A stretch of DNA of 51,849 nt. Source: Candidatus Woesearchaeota archaeon (GTDB lineage Archaea > Nanobdellota > Nanobdellia > Woesearchaeales > GW2011-AR9). The stretch spans positions 173,575 to 225,423 of the forward strand of contig JABIJM010000002.1 of NCBI GenBank assembly GCA_018655525.1, written 5' to 3'. A program made the position numbers and the translations under genes. Of this stretch, positions 25,407 to 34,870 are shown piece by piece (the first letter of the stretch is position 1; every line of letters begins with the position of its first letter). A model generated the notes under the pieces. The model was given only the letters and a program-made list of their open reading frames with translations. It searched no databases and was not told where the DNA came from.

Positions 25407-25852
25407 GGTTTTAGTTTGTATGTAATATCATCAAGAATACGCGTACTTGTGCTTTGGTCTTCTGAAGAGAGTCTATGATAAGGGACATTTGATCTTACAC
25501 CATGTAGTTTAACATGATCAATGCTATGATCGCATCCATAATCATCAATCCTCACAACTTCTCCTGGTTTTGGAAATTGAACAACAATAGAACAATCATA
25601 TGTACCAAGCACATCATTGTGTTTCTCTTGAACTTCAACAGATCTTCCCAAGGAGATTTGAATAGTAGAATATTTCTCAGTTGTAGATGCATAACCGATG
25701 CCTGCACCAAACCCTAATGCTAATACTGCAATAGCACCAGCAAATCGTATATTGAAGCTTTTGAGAATTGTATTTAGAGTATTTCCAACCCTGGGTGTAT
25801 CTTGAGTCATTATTAATCCACGAATCCCAAGTGTTTTTAAACCTTTTTGCAT
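25403..25852 (-). CDS. Single-span membrane-anchored protein
   Basis: 149 residues. One hydrophobic segment (about 37-54, FAGAIAVLALGFGAGIGYAS) follows a basic N-terminus, so the C-terminal ~95 residues should be outside. That part is beta-rich with a Cys pair (TYDCSIVV and DYGCDHS) able to form a disulfide. No family recognised. A TTTAAATAA element near 25877 gives a leaderless ATG 25852. Confidence 0.6.
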   Translation of the reverse strand: MQKGLKTLGIRGLIMTQDTPRVGNTLNTILKSFNIRFAGAIAVLALGFGAGIGYASTTEKYSTIQISLGRSVEVQEKHNDVLGTYDCSIVVQFPKPGEVVRIDDYGCDHSIDHVKLHGVRSNVPYHRLSSEDQSTSTRILDDITYKLKP

Positions 25853-25892
25853 AATTTCTGTGTAAATAGGGTTTATTTAAAGTTTACCGAGA

Positions 25893-26186
25893 TTATGCAA
25901 CTTTTCTATATCCATTGTAATTACCATGAACTGCAATACCAGCATACTGGCCATCTTGAAATAAATAACGATAATCTCCACGTCCTGATTGATTTGAATA
26001 TTTATTAAGATGTTTTGCATCACAAGCTACGTACCTTTCAGAATCTATGTTTACTACATGCGGTCTAGCACTAGTTTCAAAATTTGAAGTCCTAATAGCT
26101 CGTTCAAGTCCACTAACTTCTTTACGTACTTTACCTAAATCTACTCGTTTCAAAGGTTTTATCTTTTTTATTTTTTCAATTGCCAT
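25893..26186 (-). CDS. Hypothetical basic protein, ~97 residues
   Basis: No family recognised. The longest frame starts at 26213, but that ATG lies at or before the start of transcription predicted by TTATATAT (26230-26237), so the next in-frame ATG (26186, MAIEKIKKIKPLKRVDLG) is preferred; a second TTTAAA element keeps 26213 possible. The C-terminal half (GRGDYRYLFQDGQYAGIAVHG) is beta/Gly-rich. Confidence 0.5.
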   Translation of the reverse strand: MAIEKIKKIKPLKRVDLGKVRKEVSGLERAIRTSNFETSARPHVVNIDSERYVACDAKHLNKYSNQSGRGDYRYLFQDGQYAGIAVHGNYNGYRKVA

Positions 26187-26270
26187 ACAATAATAAGAAA
26201 GAAAAGAATACATAAGGATTATTCTTAAGATATATAAGGTTTTAAAAAAATATAAGAAAAAAGGAAAAAG

Positions 26271-26278
26271 TTTATATA
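26271..26278 (+). promoter_or_regulatory. TATA box of the PhoU/AbrB gene
   Basis: TTTATATA, preceded by a purine-rich BRE-like AAGGAAAAAG. The spacing points to ATG 26301 rather than the GTG two codons earlier. Confidence 0.6.
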
Positions 26279-26300
26279 TACTGATTGTTTTAGAGTGGTT

Positions 26301-27257
26301 ATGAAACGGAAAATCATTAAATTAGGACAGGCAACGTATGTTGCAAGTTTACCTAGTAAATGGATTAGAGCACATAATCTAGAAAAAGGTGATTATTTAG
26401 ATGTTGAAGAAGAACAAGGAGATTTAACGTTTAGAGTTGAAGGAAGAAAAAGAAATAAGGCAATTACACTTGATATTACAAAATTAGATACAAAATTAGC
26501 AGCATCAGTTCTTGAGACATCCTATATTGTAGGTTATGATCCAATTGAAATTATCCATAATCCTGAAATTAAAGAATATTTATCAAAAAGTAAAGGAAAT
26601 AAACTATCAACCACCGAATTTATAACAACTATTGTTAATGAAAAATTAATTGGTTCTGAAATTATTGAACAATCTGATAAAAGAATAATTATTAAAGATC
26701 TTGGTGGTGGACTTAACGAGGAATCAACCGATAATATCTTTCGAAGAATTTTATTCTTATTAAAAGATATTTCTCAAGAGATCATGGAGGCTTTAACTAA
26801 TAATAACCTTGAGAGAATAAAACATCTCCAAACTAAAGTGAAACTTTCAAAAAAATTGATTTTATATTATTCACGATTATTGAATCAAAGTAAAATATCT
26901 TCAAGTCAATTAAAAATTAAAAATACAATCTTAACAAATATTAATTTTATTAATGGAACTTTTAAGGTATTATTAAGGGATGCATTAACTACAAAAAAAC
27001 CTTATTCTAAAGAGTCAATAAATGTTCTCAGTGGAGTGTACAAACATCTCAATCATCTAGTTGTTCTTTTCCTTAAGTTTGATTTAGATAAAGCTGCAGA
27101 ATTCATTGAAAAAAGAGAAAGTATTATTGCATCAATAAATTCATTTGAACCAAAACCCCAAGATTTAGGAGTATCTTATAGTTTAGGTGCATTAATGGGA
27201 TCTATTTGGTATGCTGCAGATGCATGGATTGCAGAAAAAATTATTGAAAAAAATTAA
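26301..27257 (+). CDS. PhoU-domain regulator with N-terminal AbrB-like domain
   Basis: Residues 1-45 (MKRKIIKLGQATYVASLPSK, HNLEKGDYLDVEEE) form the SpoVT/AbrB-type swapped-hairpin DNA-binding domain. The rest is helical PhoU-like, including the tail LGALMGSIWYAADAWIAEK. This AbrB-PhoU fusion is widespread in archaea and linked to phosphate-responsive regulation. No phosphate transporter is adjacent. The start is ATG 26301, leaderless from the TATA at 26271. The stop shares TTAA with the HAD gene. Confidence 0.85.
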   Translation: MKRKIIKLGQATYVASLPSKWIRAHNLEKGDYLDVEEEQGDLTFRVEGRKRNKAITLDITKLDTKLAASVLETSYIVGYDPIEIIHNPEIKEYLSKSKGNKLSTTEFITTIVNEKLIGSEIIEQSDKRIIIKDLGGGLNEESTDNIFRRILFLLKDISQEIMEALTNNNLERIKHLQTKVKLSKKLILYYSRLLNQSKISSSQLKIKNTILTNINFINGTFKVLLRDALTTKKPYSKESINVLSGVYKHLNHLVVLFLKFDLDKAAEFIEKRESIIASINSFEPKPQDLGVSYSLGALMGSIWYAADAWIAEKIIEKN

Positions 27258-27910
27258 AGTAAATCTAAAAGACTTTTAATATCATTAAGCACGTGATCTT
27301 CTGGAAGAAAGCTTAAATCGTCATTAGGGTCTTGATAACAAGCAAAGGTTTCAATTCCTAATTTATTTGCACCTTGCAATTCATCTAAATCATGTGCACC
27401 AAAAATAACATCTTCTTTAGAATAACCATAAGTTTGAAGGAAATGCTCAAATATTTCTTTTGAAGGTTTTGTGTAACCAACATCTTTTGAAGAAACAATT
27501 CCTGCAATGTATTGATCTAAACCACATGACCTGAAAGCATCCCACACATCTTCAGTTGGTGTGCAACAATCTGTCACACCAAATACAGGAATGTTTCTTT
27601 CTTTAGCTTTTTCAAGTAATTCTGTGATACCATCATTAGCAGTCGTTTCACGATTCCGTGCAAGATTGTAGGCTAAGAAGTCATCACAAATGTCTTCATG
27701 ACCAATTTCTGCAAAAGTGTCACGTATTGCATCATTCCAATTATAACCTTGATCTGTATAAGATCTTTCTTTATGTGGTGCATAAACTGCTACGATTTGT
27801 TCTTCTGGTAGGGTTGTTTTTCCAGATAAGTATGTTAATAATGATCGTCTTGTAAATGCATCTCCTTTAAGCAAAAAATCGTAAATATCAGTAATTATTA
27901 CTTTAGTCAT
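27254..27910 (-). CDS. HAD-superfamily hydrolase
   Basis: 218 residues. The four HAD motifs are present: motif I VIITDIYDFLL, motif II VFGVTD, motif III Lys in VGYTKPSKEIF, and motif IV FGAHDLDELQGA. Motif I has Tyr at the second Asp position (D-x-Y), as in L-2-haloacid dehalogenases, where phosphatases have D-x-D. The cap is helical (C1 type). The ATG overlaps the stop of the giant kinase/S-layer gene as ATGA, so the two are co-translated and probably functionally linked. Confidence 0.8.
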   Translation of the reverse strand: MTKVIITDIYDFLLKGDAFTRRSLLTYLSGKTTLPEEQIVAVYAPHKERSYTDQGYNWNDAIRDTFAEIGHEDICDDFLAYNLARNRETTANDGITELLEKAKERNIPVFGVTDCCTPTEDVWDAFRSCGLDQYIAGIVSSKDVGYTKPSKEIFEHFLQTYGYSKEDVIFGAHDLDELQGANKLGIETFACYQDPNDDLSFLPEDHVLNDIKSLLDLL

Positions 27911-30900
27911 TTTTTCTCCTCTTCACCATAATTCTTACTACCTTGATAAACTTTGTTGGTAACTGTTATCGCGGAAGTGAGTGTAAAATCACATTGATGA
28001 TCATCTTGCATAACTGCAGTAACGGGATATTCACCCGGTTCAGCGGATAAAGGTATTTCAAAAGATCCATTAGGATCCATTCTCCGATACACATTGATAC
28101 CTGGAATATTCACATGAAATTTCTTTCCTGAAAATATTGTCTCATTTTCAGTGTTTCCTAGTTCAACTTTAATTTTTTGTCCAGGATGAACGACATTATT
28201 TTTATTTCCTAGTTTAAAGATATAATCTTTTCCTTCATAAGCTAAACCGCATAAAGCTAGATTTCTTTGACCATAATCATTAGAGTCATCACCCTCTCCA
28301 TGATATTCAGCTATTGGTGTAAATATCTTAAAATCTGTTAATGGTTCATTTTTATTTTGCGCTTTTTTATTTTGAATTGTTAGATGATGTTTCCTTAAAT
28401 CAAAATAAACAGCTAAAACATCTTCTACAAAATTTCTAGAATCATCTCTAGAATACTCTACTCTGCCTGGTTTTGAAGGACTCTCTGGAAGAAAACTCTT
28501 GTACTCAAAGTAATCACTTCCACTTTTACCAGCCTTCTGAGCATTATTTTTTGCATGTTGTATTTCTTGATTCGAGTAAACAAAAGAAGCAAGTGAATCA
28601 ATGAAACCTTCTTTAGTGAGAGATTTTTTAAGAGCAACTTCCCTCAAAGGAGAAAGATAATCAGACCTAATACGTTTATTAAGTTTATGAATTAAACTAA
28701 TAATACCTTTTGTTGCTTCATGGTGAGCTTCACGATCAATGTTTCCTTTTTTATCAAGGTAAGTAAATGGAGATAGCCTTTCTTCATTTTCATTAATTCC
28801 AGAATTCTTTAAAAGACGAAACTTTTGATAATCCGCGGTATTGAAAAAAATCGCCGTAATCAAATCAGGATTATCAAATTTACTTCCTTGAGTATCCTGA
28901 TATAATAAAGATTCAAGTAAAGTTCCAATCTTTTTATGAGAATCATATCCTTCAATGATTTCTAATCTTTTTCTTAAAGTTGTATGATGGTCAGATTCAT
29001 AAGGTCTTAGTAAAGAGATAGTATCAACATCTGCATCTTTAATTTTATCACTAAAATCATTTTCTTCATCATCGGTTAAAATGTGACTGAAAGGTTTTTC
29101 ATCAAATGAATCAATAGATTGATTTTGATTTCCTTCTCTTACAATCACACCTTCACCATCAAATTCGTCACTTCGGTACGCAAGAACTTTACCTGCCATC
29201 TTAACATCTTCCCAACTGTGACCTGATACAACTACCGCAACATTATTACCGTCATTTCCAAATATATCTACCCTGCCTTCACCGTGTAGAGTAAATTCTT
29301 TACAATTTCCAGAATTTGAATAATATTTTTTCATAATGCTATGACTACAAGGTAAATTAATCGCTAAAATATTTTTTCCTTCAATAACATTTAATTTTGA
29401 AGAGCGAGATAGAATATCATATGCATGAACACCTACTTTTTTCCTTTCAGTAACATTACCTTGAGAATCATTGTAATACATATTTGCAAGAATTTCAGTA
29501 GCTAAAACAGTTTGCCGAGCATCCAAATGATCTCCAACTACAACAGTTCCATTAAATTTTCCATCCTTAGCAAAGTAACGAGGATAATTCTTCAAGTTTG
29601 GTTCAGTTGTTTTACTACCTACAAATTCAAGCACCATCGATTCTAATTTCTTTTTGTCTGCTTCCGGATCTGAATTTTTTTCCATTTCTTCCAATTGTCC
29701 TATAGAAGAAAAAAGATTATTAATATTTAAGTCTGGAAACGATTCAGTTACGTGGGGAACCCCTATAAACAACCCAGACAATAAAAATGCTTGCGTTCCA
29801 AGAACACTTAAAGGATTGATAAAATTAGCGCCTTTACTATTTTCTGGAACCGTCATTCTTCGTTTGAGATATTTGTGACCTAAGTAAGAAACCCCTCCCC
29901 AAAGACTAGCAAAAGGAAGAGCATCTAACATAAATTGATAATTATCAGCACTACCTAAAAGTTCTGTTGCAGCTTCTGGATTAAGAAGACCTCCAACAAT
30001 TGCTAAAGCACTTGCACCTGCTACGGCAGCACCAACTTTTGAAACAGCATTATGAAGCCAATCAGTTATTCCTTTTGAGGTTATAGGTAAATTGTAATTT
30101 TCTAATTTAGGAGTTTCCTCAACAACAGCACCATTTCCTGAATTCGCGATTTCTTCTAATGATCGTCTCATTTCTCCTAAAGTCGCAATAGATGAACCAA
30201 CACTTGTTTCTAATCTTTCTGGTAGATTTACTTCAGTAAAAAAATCACCTAAGATTTCTGTGTTATAATGTCTTACTAATCCTGCTAATTCTGGTGGAGA
30301 ATTATTTAATGAAAGAGTAAAATACTGATTTCTAAGTTTTGTTGATACATTATCCACTTTTTTTGGAGCAGTAACGTGATGTCCATCATCATTACTTGCA
30401 CCAGGAGTTTCTTTCAACATTTGAGTAAGAGTTCCACGTAATTTTTCTAATCTTACTTCCCTTTCCAACTTCAAAGTTGGGTTTGAGTTTTGTAATTCAA
30501 TATCTCTTTCTGCATCTTCAAGAAACAACCCAGTCACATAATCTACAGCAGCTTTCTGTTTTCTTTCTGCTTCAATAACTTCAGGTCCAAGAACTGAATC
30601 ATCTGAATCTAAACCGGCTTTCTTTCTTAGACGGGATATTGGTTCTTCAAATGTATCTGCAAGATCTTTTGTCTCTTTCACAGGTGACCATAACCAAGAA
30701 CATTTTTCAAATCCTTTTGCTACTCTCGCTAAATCATATCCTTCTGAAAAAGATTGCCATGTAATATCACCTGAATCTAATCCTTTTCTTCTTGAATATT
30801 CTTTATAAAATTTGTAAACATCTTTTAGAACTTCTTCTTTACTTGTTTCAGAAATTCCTAATGTTTCTAAGAAATTAAAACTGTCAAACTGAATTGGACC

Positions 30901-32034
30901 ATGACGAAATAAATAATCATGTAATAAAGTGTGGTAAGGTAGTCCTTGATCTTTACTTTCTGGGTAAAGTTTTTTTTCATGATCAATAAGAACATTGTCA
31001 AATTTCAAGTCGCCATGTAATACATGGTGATCTAATCCCATAATTTGTGTTGCAACGGTTGTTCTATAAGTATCACATAATTCACTAACTAAACCTTGAT
31101 TTTTTAGGAAGGATTCTTCTGCTTGATAAACACCAGCTCTAAAATCATTTTCTACATAACTAATTCCTTGGCTTGAAAGATAAGAACGTAAAACAAACTT
31201 CTTGAAATAATCGTTTGTCAATTTATCTAAACCAAGTTTTTCTTTTTCAGCTGTATCAATAACAGGATTAAAATTAGCAGATTGAAGAGCTGTATAATTT
31301 TGAGGATTCATTTGAAAATCTGTAACGTCTAAACTAATACGTGCAGATTTTCTTAAGACGTTAATCGCTAATGTTTTTTTCTGTACTTCATTCATGTCTC
31401 CAACATCTAATTCTGTATATTCTGGAGATGAAATTCTATCAACTGAAGGAAATGTAAATACAACATCTGCAGAATAATTTTTTGAAAGATGTCCCTGAGC
31501 TGCTGCTTGTTCTAATGACATTCCGGATTGGTTTGTTTTTGTAAAAGTCGGTAACGTTTTTCCACCAGGTAGTAAAATATCTGTTTTAAGAATAAGTCCA
31601 CCACTTTCAGTTGTCATACATGTACGATCAATTGGAGATTCTAATAATGGAAAAATAGTTTTATCTTGAAATTCTCCCATATCTTTTTGAAAACGGGGTA
31701 CTTCGGTATTTAATTGATGTAATTCATTTCTAGAAAGTGTATGTTTAAATCTATCAACAGTTGTGCCAATTTGATGCATAACCATCTGTTGATAAAAATC
31801 TTCAAAATCAGAAAATGAGGGAAATGAAGCCATGTTAGGTCTTCGTTCAGCTACATCTTCTTGAGTTGTACCATATTTTTCTCCATCAGCACCACGCCAT
31901 AAAACTGCTTTATCAATTTCAAAAGATCTAGCATGAGTATAAAAATCTGGATCAATATCACCCTCTCTACAAAGTTCTCCTAAAAAGAGCAATTTCTCTT
32001 CCAATGTACCTTCAAATGTATCTTTTGTTGTCAT
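27907..32034 (-). CDS. Receptor-like giant: APH-type kinase domain, three TM segments, S-layer-like exterior
   Basis: 1375 residues. Residues ~150-480 contain an aminoglycoside-phosphotransferase-like kinase core: catalytic loop VLHGDLKFDNVLID (H340, D342, N347) followed by GPIQFDSFNF where the metal-binding Asp is expected. A helical linker follows. Three hydrophobic segments lie at about residues 662-684, 697-718 and 740-760. After them, residues ~815-970 match the archaeal S-layer domain pattern: TVVVGDHLDARQTVLATEIL, LPCSHSIMKKYYSNSGNC and NVAVVVSGHSWEDVKMAGKVL. A helical region is followed by a C-terminal Ig-like beta domain (~1255-1360, FEIPLSAEPGEYPVTAVM). An odd number of spans puts the kinase inside and the S-layer/Ig part outside. 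It sits between a small protein gene and a HAD hydrolase gene in an overlapping operon. The ligand and the kinase substrate are unknown. Confidence 0.8.
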   Translation of the reverse strand: MTTKDTFEGTLEEKLLFLGELCREGDIDPDFYTHARSFEIDKAVLWRGADGEKYGTTQEDVAERRPNMASFPSFSDFEDFYQQMVMHQIGTTVDRFKHTLSRNELHQLNTEVPRFQKDMGEFQDKTIFPLLESPIDRTCMTTESGGLILKTDILLPGGKTLPTFTKTNQSGMSLEQAAAQGHLSKNYSADVVFTFPSVDRISSPEYTELDVGDMNEVQKKTLAINVLRKSARISLDVTDFQMNPQNYTALQSANFNPVIDTAEKEKLGLDKLTNDYFKKFVLRSYLSSQGISYVENDFRAGVYQAEESFLKNQGLVSELCDTYRTTVATQIMGLDHHVLHGDLKFDNVLIDHEKKLYPESKDQGLPYHTLLHDYLFRHGPIQFDSFNFLETLGISETSKEEVLKDVYKFYKEYSRRKGLDSGDITWQSFSEGYDLARVAKGFEKCSWLWSPVKETKDLADTFEEPISRLRKKAGLDSDDSVLGPEVIEAERKQKAAVDYVTGLFLEDAERDIELQNSNPTLKLEREVRLEKLRGTLTQMLKETPGASNDDGHHVTAPKKVDNVSTKLRNQYFTLSLNNSPPELAGLVRHYNTEILGDFFTEVNLPERLETSVGSSIATLGEMRRSLEEIANSGNGAVVEETPKLENYNLPITSKGITDWLHNAVSKVGAAVAGASALAIVGGLLNPEAATELLGSADNYQFMLDALPFASLWGGVSYLGHKYLKRRMTVPENSKGANFINPLSVLGTQAFLLSGLFIGVPHVTESFPDLNINNLFSSIGQLEEMEKNSDPEADKKKLESMVLEFVGSKTTEPNLKNYPRYFAKDGKFNGTVVVGDHLDARQTVLATEILANMYYNDSQGNVTERKKVGVHAYDILSRSSKLNVIEGKNILAINLPCSHSIMKKYYSNSGNCKEFTLHGEGRVDIFGNDGNNVAVVVSGHSWEDVKMAGKVLAYRSDEFDGEGVIVREGNQNQSIDSFDEKPFSHILTDDEENDFSDKIKDADVDTISLLRPYESDHHTTLRKRLEIIEGYDSHKKIGTLLESLLYQDTQGSKFDNPDLITAIFFNTADYQKFRLLKNSGINENEERLSPFTYLDKKGNIDREAHHEATKGIISLIHKLNKRIRSDYLSPLREVALKKSLTKEGFIDSLASFVYSNQEIQHAKNNAQKAGKSGSDYFEYKSFLPESPSKPGRVEYSRDDSRNFVEDVLAVYFDLRKHHLTIQNKKAQNKNEPLTDFKIFTPIAEYHGEGDDSNDYGQRNLALCGLAYEGKDYIFKLGNKNNVVHPGQKIKVELGNTENETIFSGKKFHVNIPGINVYRRMDPNGSFEIPLSAEPGEYPVTAVMQDDHQCDFTLTSAITVTNKVYQGSKNYGEEEKK

Positions 32035-32458
32035 CTTTTAATAAGGGAAACTTTTCCCCGTTTGGTGTGATTACATAAGGTTTTACAATTCTTGAACCAC
32101 TTGCGGTCACGCAATCATAAACTTCTTCTTCAATGATTGGCAAAAATGCCACGTCACCTAATAAAGGAGGCATTATTTTGTGAAGTGTACGCATAGTTTT
32201 CCTTGAGGAATTTGTTAAATTTCCTTCTAATTCCATTGACCCTAACCAATCTAAGACGCTTTCGGCATACCATTTGAGATAGCCATCCTTTGAATCAAAG
32301 CTTTGCATGTAGGGGAAATCGTTACTCACTTCACCCATTACAATTTGTTCTTTCTGCCTTGTGTAATGCTTCAATTGATCTACGTAATCTCTACTTAAAC
32401 CGTAATATTTAGGTAAATCATCTATTTTACCCAATATTACGTCTAATTTGCTTGCCAT
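32012..32458 (-). CDS. Hypothetical protein heading the kinase operon
   Basis: 148 residues, soluble, mostly helical with Tyr/Asp-rich segments (YYGLSRDYVDQLKHYTRQ). No family recognised. Its 3' end overlaps the giant kinase gene by 23 nt, so it is certainly co-transcribed and may be a regulator or partner of the kinase domain. The expected TATA position holds only a weak TAAATAG overlapped by a perfect palindrome. Confidence 0.65.
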   Translation of the reverse strand: MASKLDVILGKIDDLPKYYGLSRDYVDQLKHYTRQKEQIVMGEVSNDFPYMQSFDSKDGYLKWYAESVLDWLGSMELEGNLTNSSRKTMRTLHKIMPPLLGDVAFLPIIEEEVYDCVTASGSRIVKPYVITPNGEKFPLLKDDNKRYI

Positions 32459-32482
32459 TTTATAAAGGTTTTTGTCTATTTG

Positions 32483-32496
32483 TCACTATTTAGTGA
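32483..32496. promoter_or_regulatory. Operator-like palindrome at the kinase operon promoter
   Basis: TCACTATTTAGTGA is a perfect 14-bp inverted repeat at the position where the TATA of the 32458 gene should be, so a bound protein would block initiation. Confidence 0.35.
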
Positions 32497-32583
32497 ATAA
32501 GCCTAATTATAGGGTTATAATAGAAATAGGAAGGAATAGGATATAATGATGATTCTTAAGAAACATAATATAAAATTAAGAAA

Positions 32584-34773
32584 TTATTTGATCAGTTTTT
32601 CATCACGTTCTTTAACCAGCTCAGAAATAAATTGATCTACGGGAATGTCAAACTTCTGTTCTCCGTTTCTATAACGAACGGCAACGGTTCCTTTCTCAAC
32701 TTCCTTGTCACCAATTGTGACAATGTAATTGACATTCTCCATCTGAGCATCACGAATCTTTCGTCCCATGGTTTCAGATCGTTCATCTAATTCCACACGT
32801 AATCCATAAACATTCATTTTTGCAACAATTTCTTGTGCAAGTTGTGAACTTCTATCGGTGATTGTAAGTACTTTAACTTGAACTGGTGATAACCATAATG
32901 GAAACTTCCCTGCAAAATGTTCAATTAATACTGCCATAAATCTTTCTAAGGAACCAGATACAGCTCTATGAATCATCACTGGACGTTCTTTCTTACTTTC
33001 TGCATTCATATATGATAAGTCAAATCTTTCTGGTAAATTAAAATCTAATTGAATGGTTGCAAGTTGCCATTCTCGTCCCATGGAATCTTTAAACATGAAA
33101 TCTAACTTTGGTCCGTAGAATGCTGCTTCTCCTTCAATCTTTTTGAAAGGAAGTTTATTTTCTGTTGCAGCTTCTTCTAAGGCTGTTTCTGCAGTCACCC
33201 ATACATCTTCTGTTCCAAGATATTTTGATCTATCTTCTCCTCTTACGGATAAAGAAACCCAGTAATCTTGATCCATATCTAATGTTTTATAGAATGCACC
33301 AACAATTTCAACAATGGTTGCAACTTCTTGTTTGATTTGATCAACTCTACAGAAAACGTGACCATCATCTTGTGTGATTGCACGTACTCTGCTTAATCCT
33401 AAGAGTTGTCCAGATTTTTCATCTCTATATACTGCTGTTGGTTCAAAGTATCGTACTGGCATATCTCTGTAACTGAACGAGAAATTTTCAAAGATTTGAA
33501 TATGATGTGGACAGTTCATTGGTTTCATCACAAAGTTTTCTGATTTTCCTTTCACACGAAATAATTCGTCACCAAATTTTTCCCAATGACCTGATTTTTT
33601 ATATAACGATTCTTTCGCAATATGTGGGATCCAAACTTTACTATATCCTTTTCCTTTATGTAGATCCCACAAGAATTTTGTAATTTCTTCACGAATAATC
33701 ATTCCTTTTGGAGCGAGTAAAGGAAGTCCTGCTCCAATTAGTTTACTCACGACAAATAAGCCTTGTTCTTTTCCAATTTTTAAATGTGAACGGTTTTCTG
33801 CATCTTCTCGTTTCTTTAAGTATGTGTCAAGTCCTGAAGAACTTGCAAAACCTACAACAAAGATTCGTAATAATTGTGCATTTGCATCATTACCTTTCCA
33901 ATAGCTGCTGGACATGTTCATGATTTTAAATGCGGAAATTTCATTTAAAGAATAAATAAATGGATCTTTGTACAATGGTACAAATGTAATATCATTAATC
34001 TGATACGCTTCAGCGTTATTTCCTAAATCCTTTGCAATACTTTTTTGTAATTCTTTTTCAAGATGTTCTACACCTGTTTTTGCTAAAACAAGGTCTTGTG
34101 AAACGAGTTCTTGCATTTTTGCTTCAATCTTTTTAAAATGTCCTGGTTTGATTTTTAGATTAGAAAAATCTACATACGCTTGATCTAAATGAAATCCTAA
34201 AGATCCTAATTCTGATTCTGGCCAAATTTCTTTCACTGCTTTCGCCATTAATGCAGCTGTTGTATAAATGACTTTTTCTTCTTGAGAAAGTTCTTTAGAT
34301 TCTAATACAAACGGTTCATCTTTTGATTCACGTTTTAAATTAAGTTCTTCTTCAGTACCAAATTCTCTACTTAATTCTGAAAGAGGATGTCCTTTACAAG
34401 CCACATTAAATGATTTATACCATCCGAACGGTGCACGTGTCACTTTAAAATCTTCGGATAAAAGTTGTTGTGCTTGTTTCATCAACGCAACTGCCATTTT
34501 AGGATTTCCTAATTGAGAACTTAGATGTGCATATGGATATAATACAAGAGTATCTGTGTTAACTTGATCCGCAATCTTACGAATTTCATGAACATATCGT
34601 TTAACAATAGCTTGAACATTTGATTCATCTGTTTTCTCAAAAGCTGTAAATACAACGAGACATTCTTCTACCCGTTCCTTGTCTCCGGATTCAAATTCGT
34701 CTTCAGCTCCTTTGAACGCCTTCTTTTTCGCTTCAAATTCAATGAAGTCTGCGTGTATTGTTAGTATCTTCAT
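32584..34773 (-). CDS. thrS: Threonyl-tRNA synthetase with archaeal editing domain
   Basis: 729 residues. Residues 1-~145 are the archaeal DTD-like editing domain: MKILTIHADFIEFEAK, LVLYPYAHLSS, RAPFGWYKSFNVACKGHPLSELSR. Residues ~160-300 align in pattern with the bacterial N2 editing (SAD) domain (EIWPESELGSLGFHLDQAY, FKIMNMSSSYWKGNDANAQLLRI), but its metal-site HSxAH and C/H motifs are gone (IYTTAAL, KDPFIYSL). The class II core follows: motif 2 YRDEKSGQLLGLSRVRAI, NCPHH, motif 3 MIHRAVSGSLERF, then the anticodon-binding domain (PVQVKVLTITDRS). The catalytic and archaeal editing parts look functional. TTTAAA at 34797-34802 makes ATG 34773 leaderless. Confidence 0.95.
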   Translation of the reverse strand: MKILTIHADFIEFEAKKKAFKGAEDEFESGDKERVEECLVVFTAFEKTDESNVQAIVKRYVHEIRKIADQVNTDTLVLYPYAHLSSQLGNPKMAVALMKQAQQLLSEDFKVTRAPFGWYKSFNVACKGHPLSELSREFGTEEELNLKRESKDEPFVLESKELSQEEKVIYTTAALMAKAVKEIWPESELGSLGFHLDQAYVDFSNLKIKPGHFKKIEAKMQELVSQDLVLAKTGVEHLEKELQKSIAKDLGNNAEAYQINDITFVPLYKDPFIYSLNEISAFKIMNMSSSYWKGNDANAQLLRIFVVGFASSSGLDTYLKKREDAENRSHLKIGKEQGLFVVSKLIGAGLPLLAPKGMIIREEITKFLWDLHKGKGYSKVWIPHIAKESLYKKSGHWEKFGDELFRVKGKSENFVMKPMNCPHHIQIFENFSFSYRDMPVRYFEPTAVYRDEKSGQLLGLSRVRAITQDDGHVFCRVDQIKQEVATIVEIVGAFYKTLDMDQDYWVSLSVRGEDRSKYLGTEDVWVTAETALEEAATENKLPFKKIEGEAAFYGPKLDFMFKDSMGREWQLATIQLDFNLPERFDLSYMNAESKKERPVMIHRAVSGSLERFMAVLIEHFAGKFPLWLSPVQVKVLTITDRSSQLAQEIVAKMNVYGLRVELDERSETMGRKIRDAQMENVNYIVTIGDKEVEKGTVAVRYRNGEQKFDIPVDQFISELVKERDEKLIK

Positions 34774-34870
34774 AATTTAGTTGTAAGAAGCTTATGTTTA
34801 AAAAAGGTTTGGGTTTTTGGTGTGTAGATGCAGAGATTTTGTTTATAATTCTTGAATTTTTTTAGAAAAA

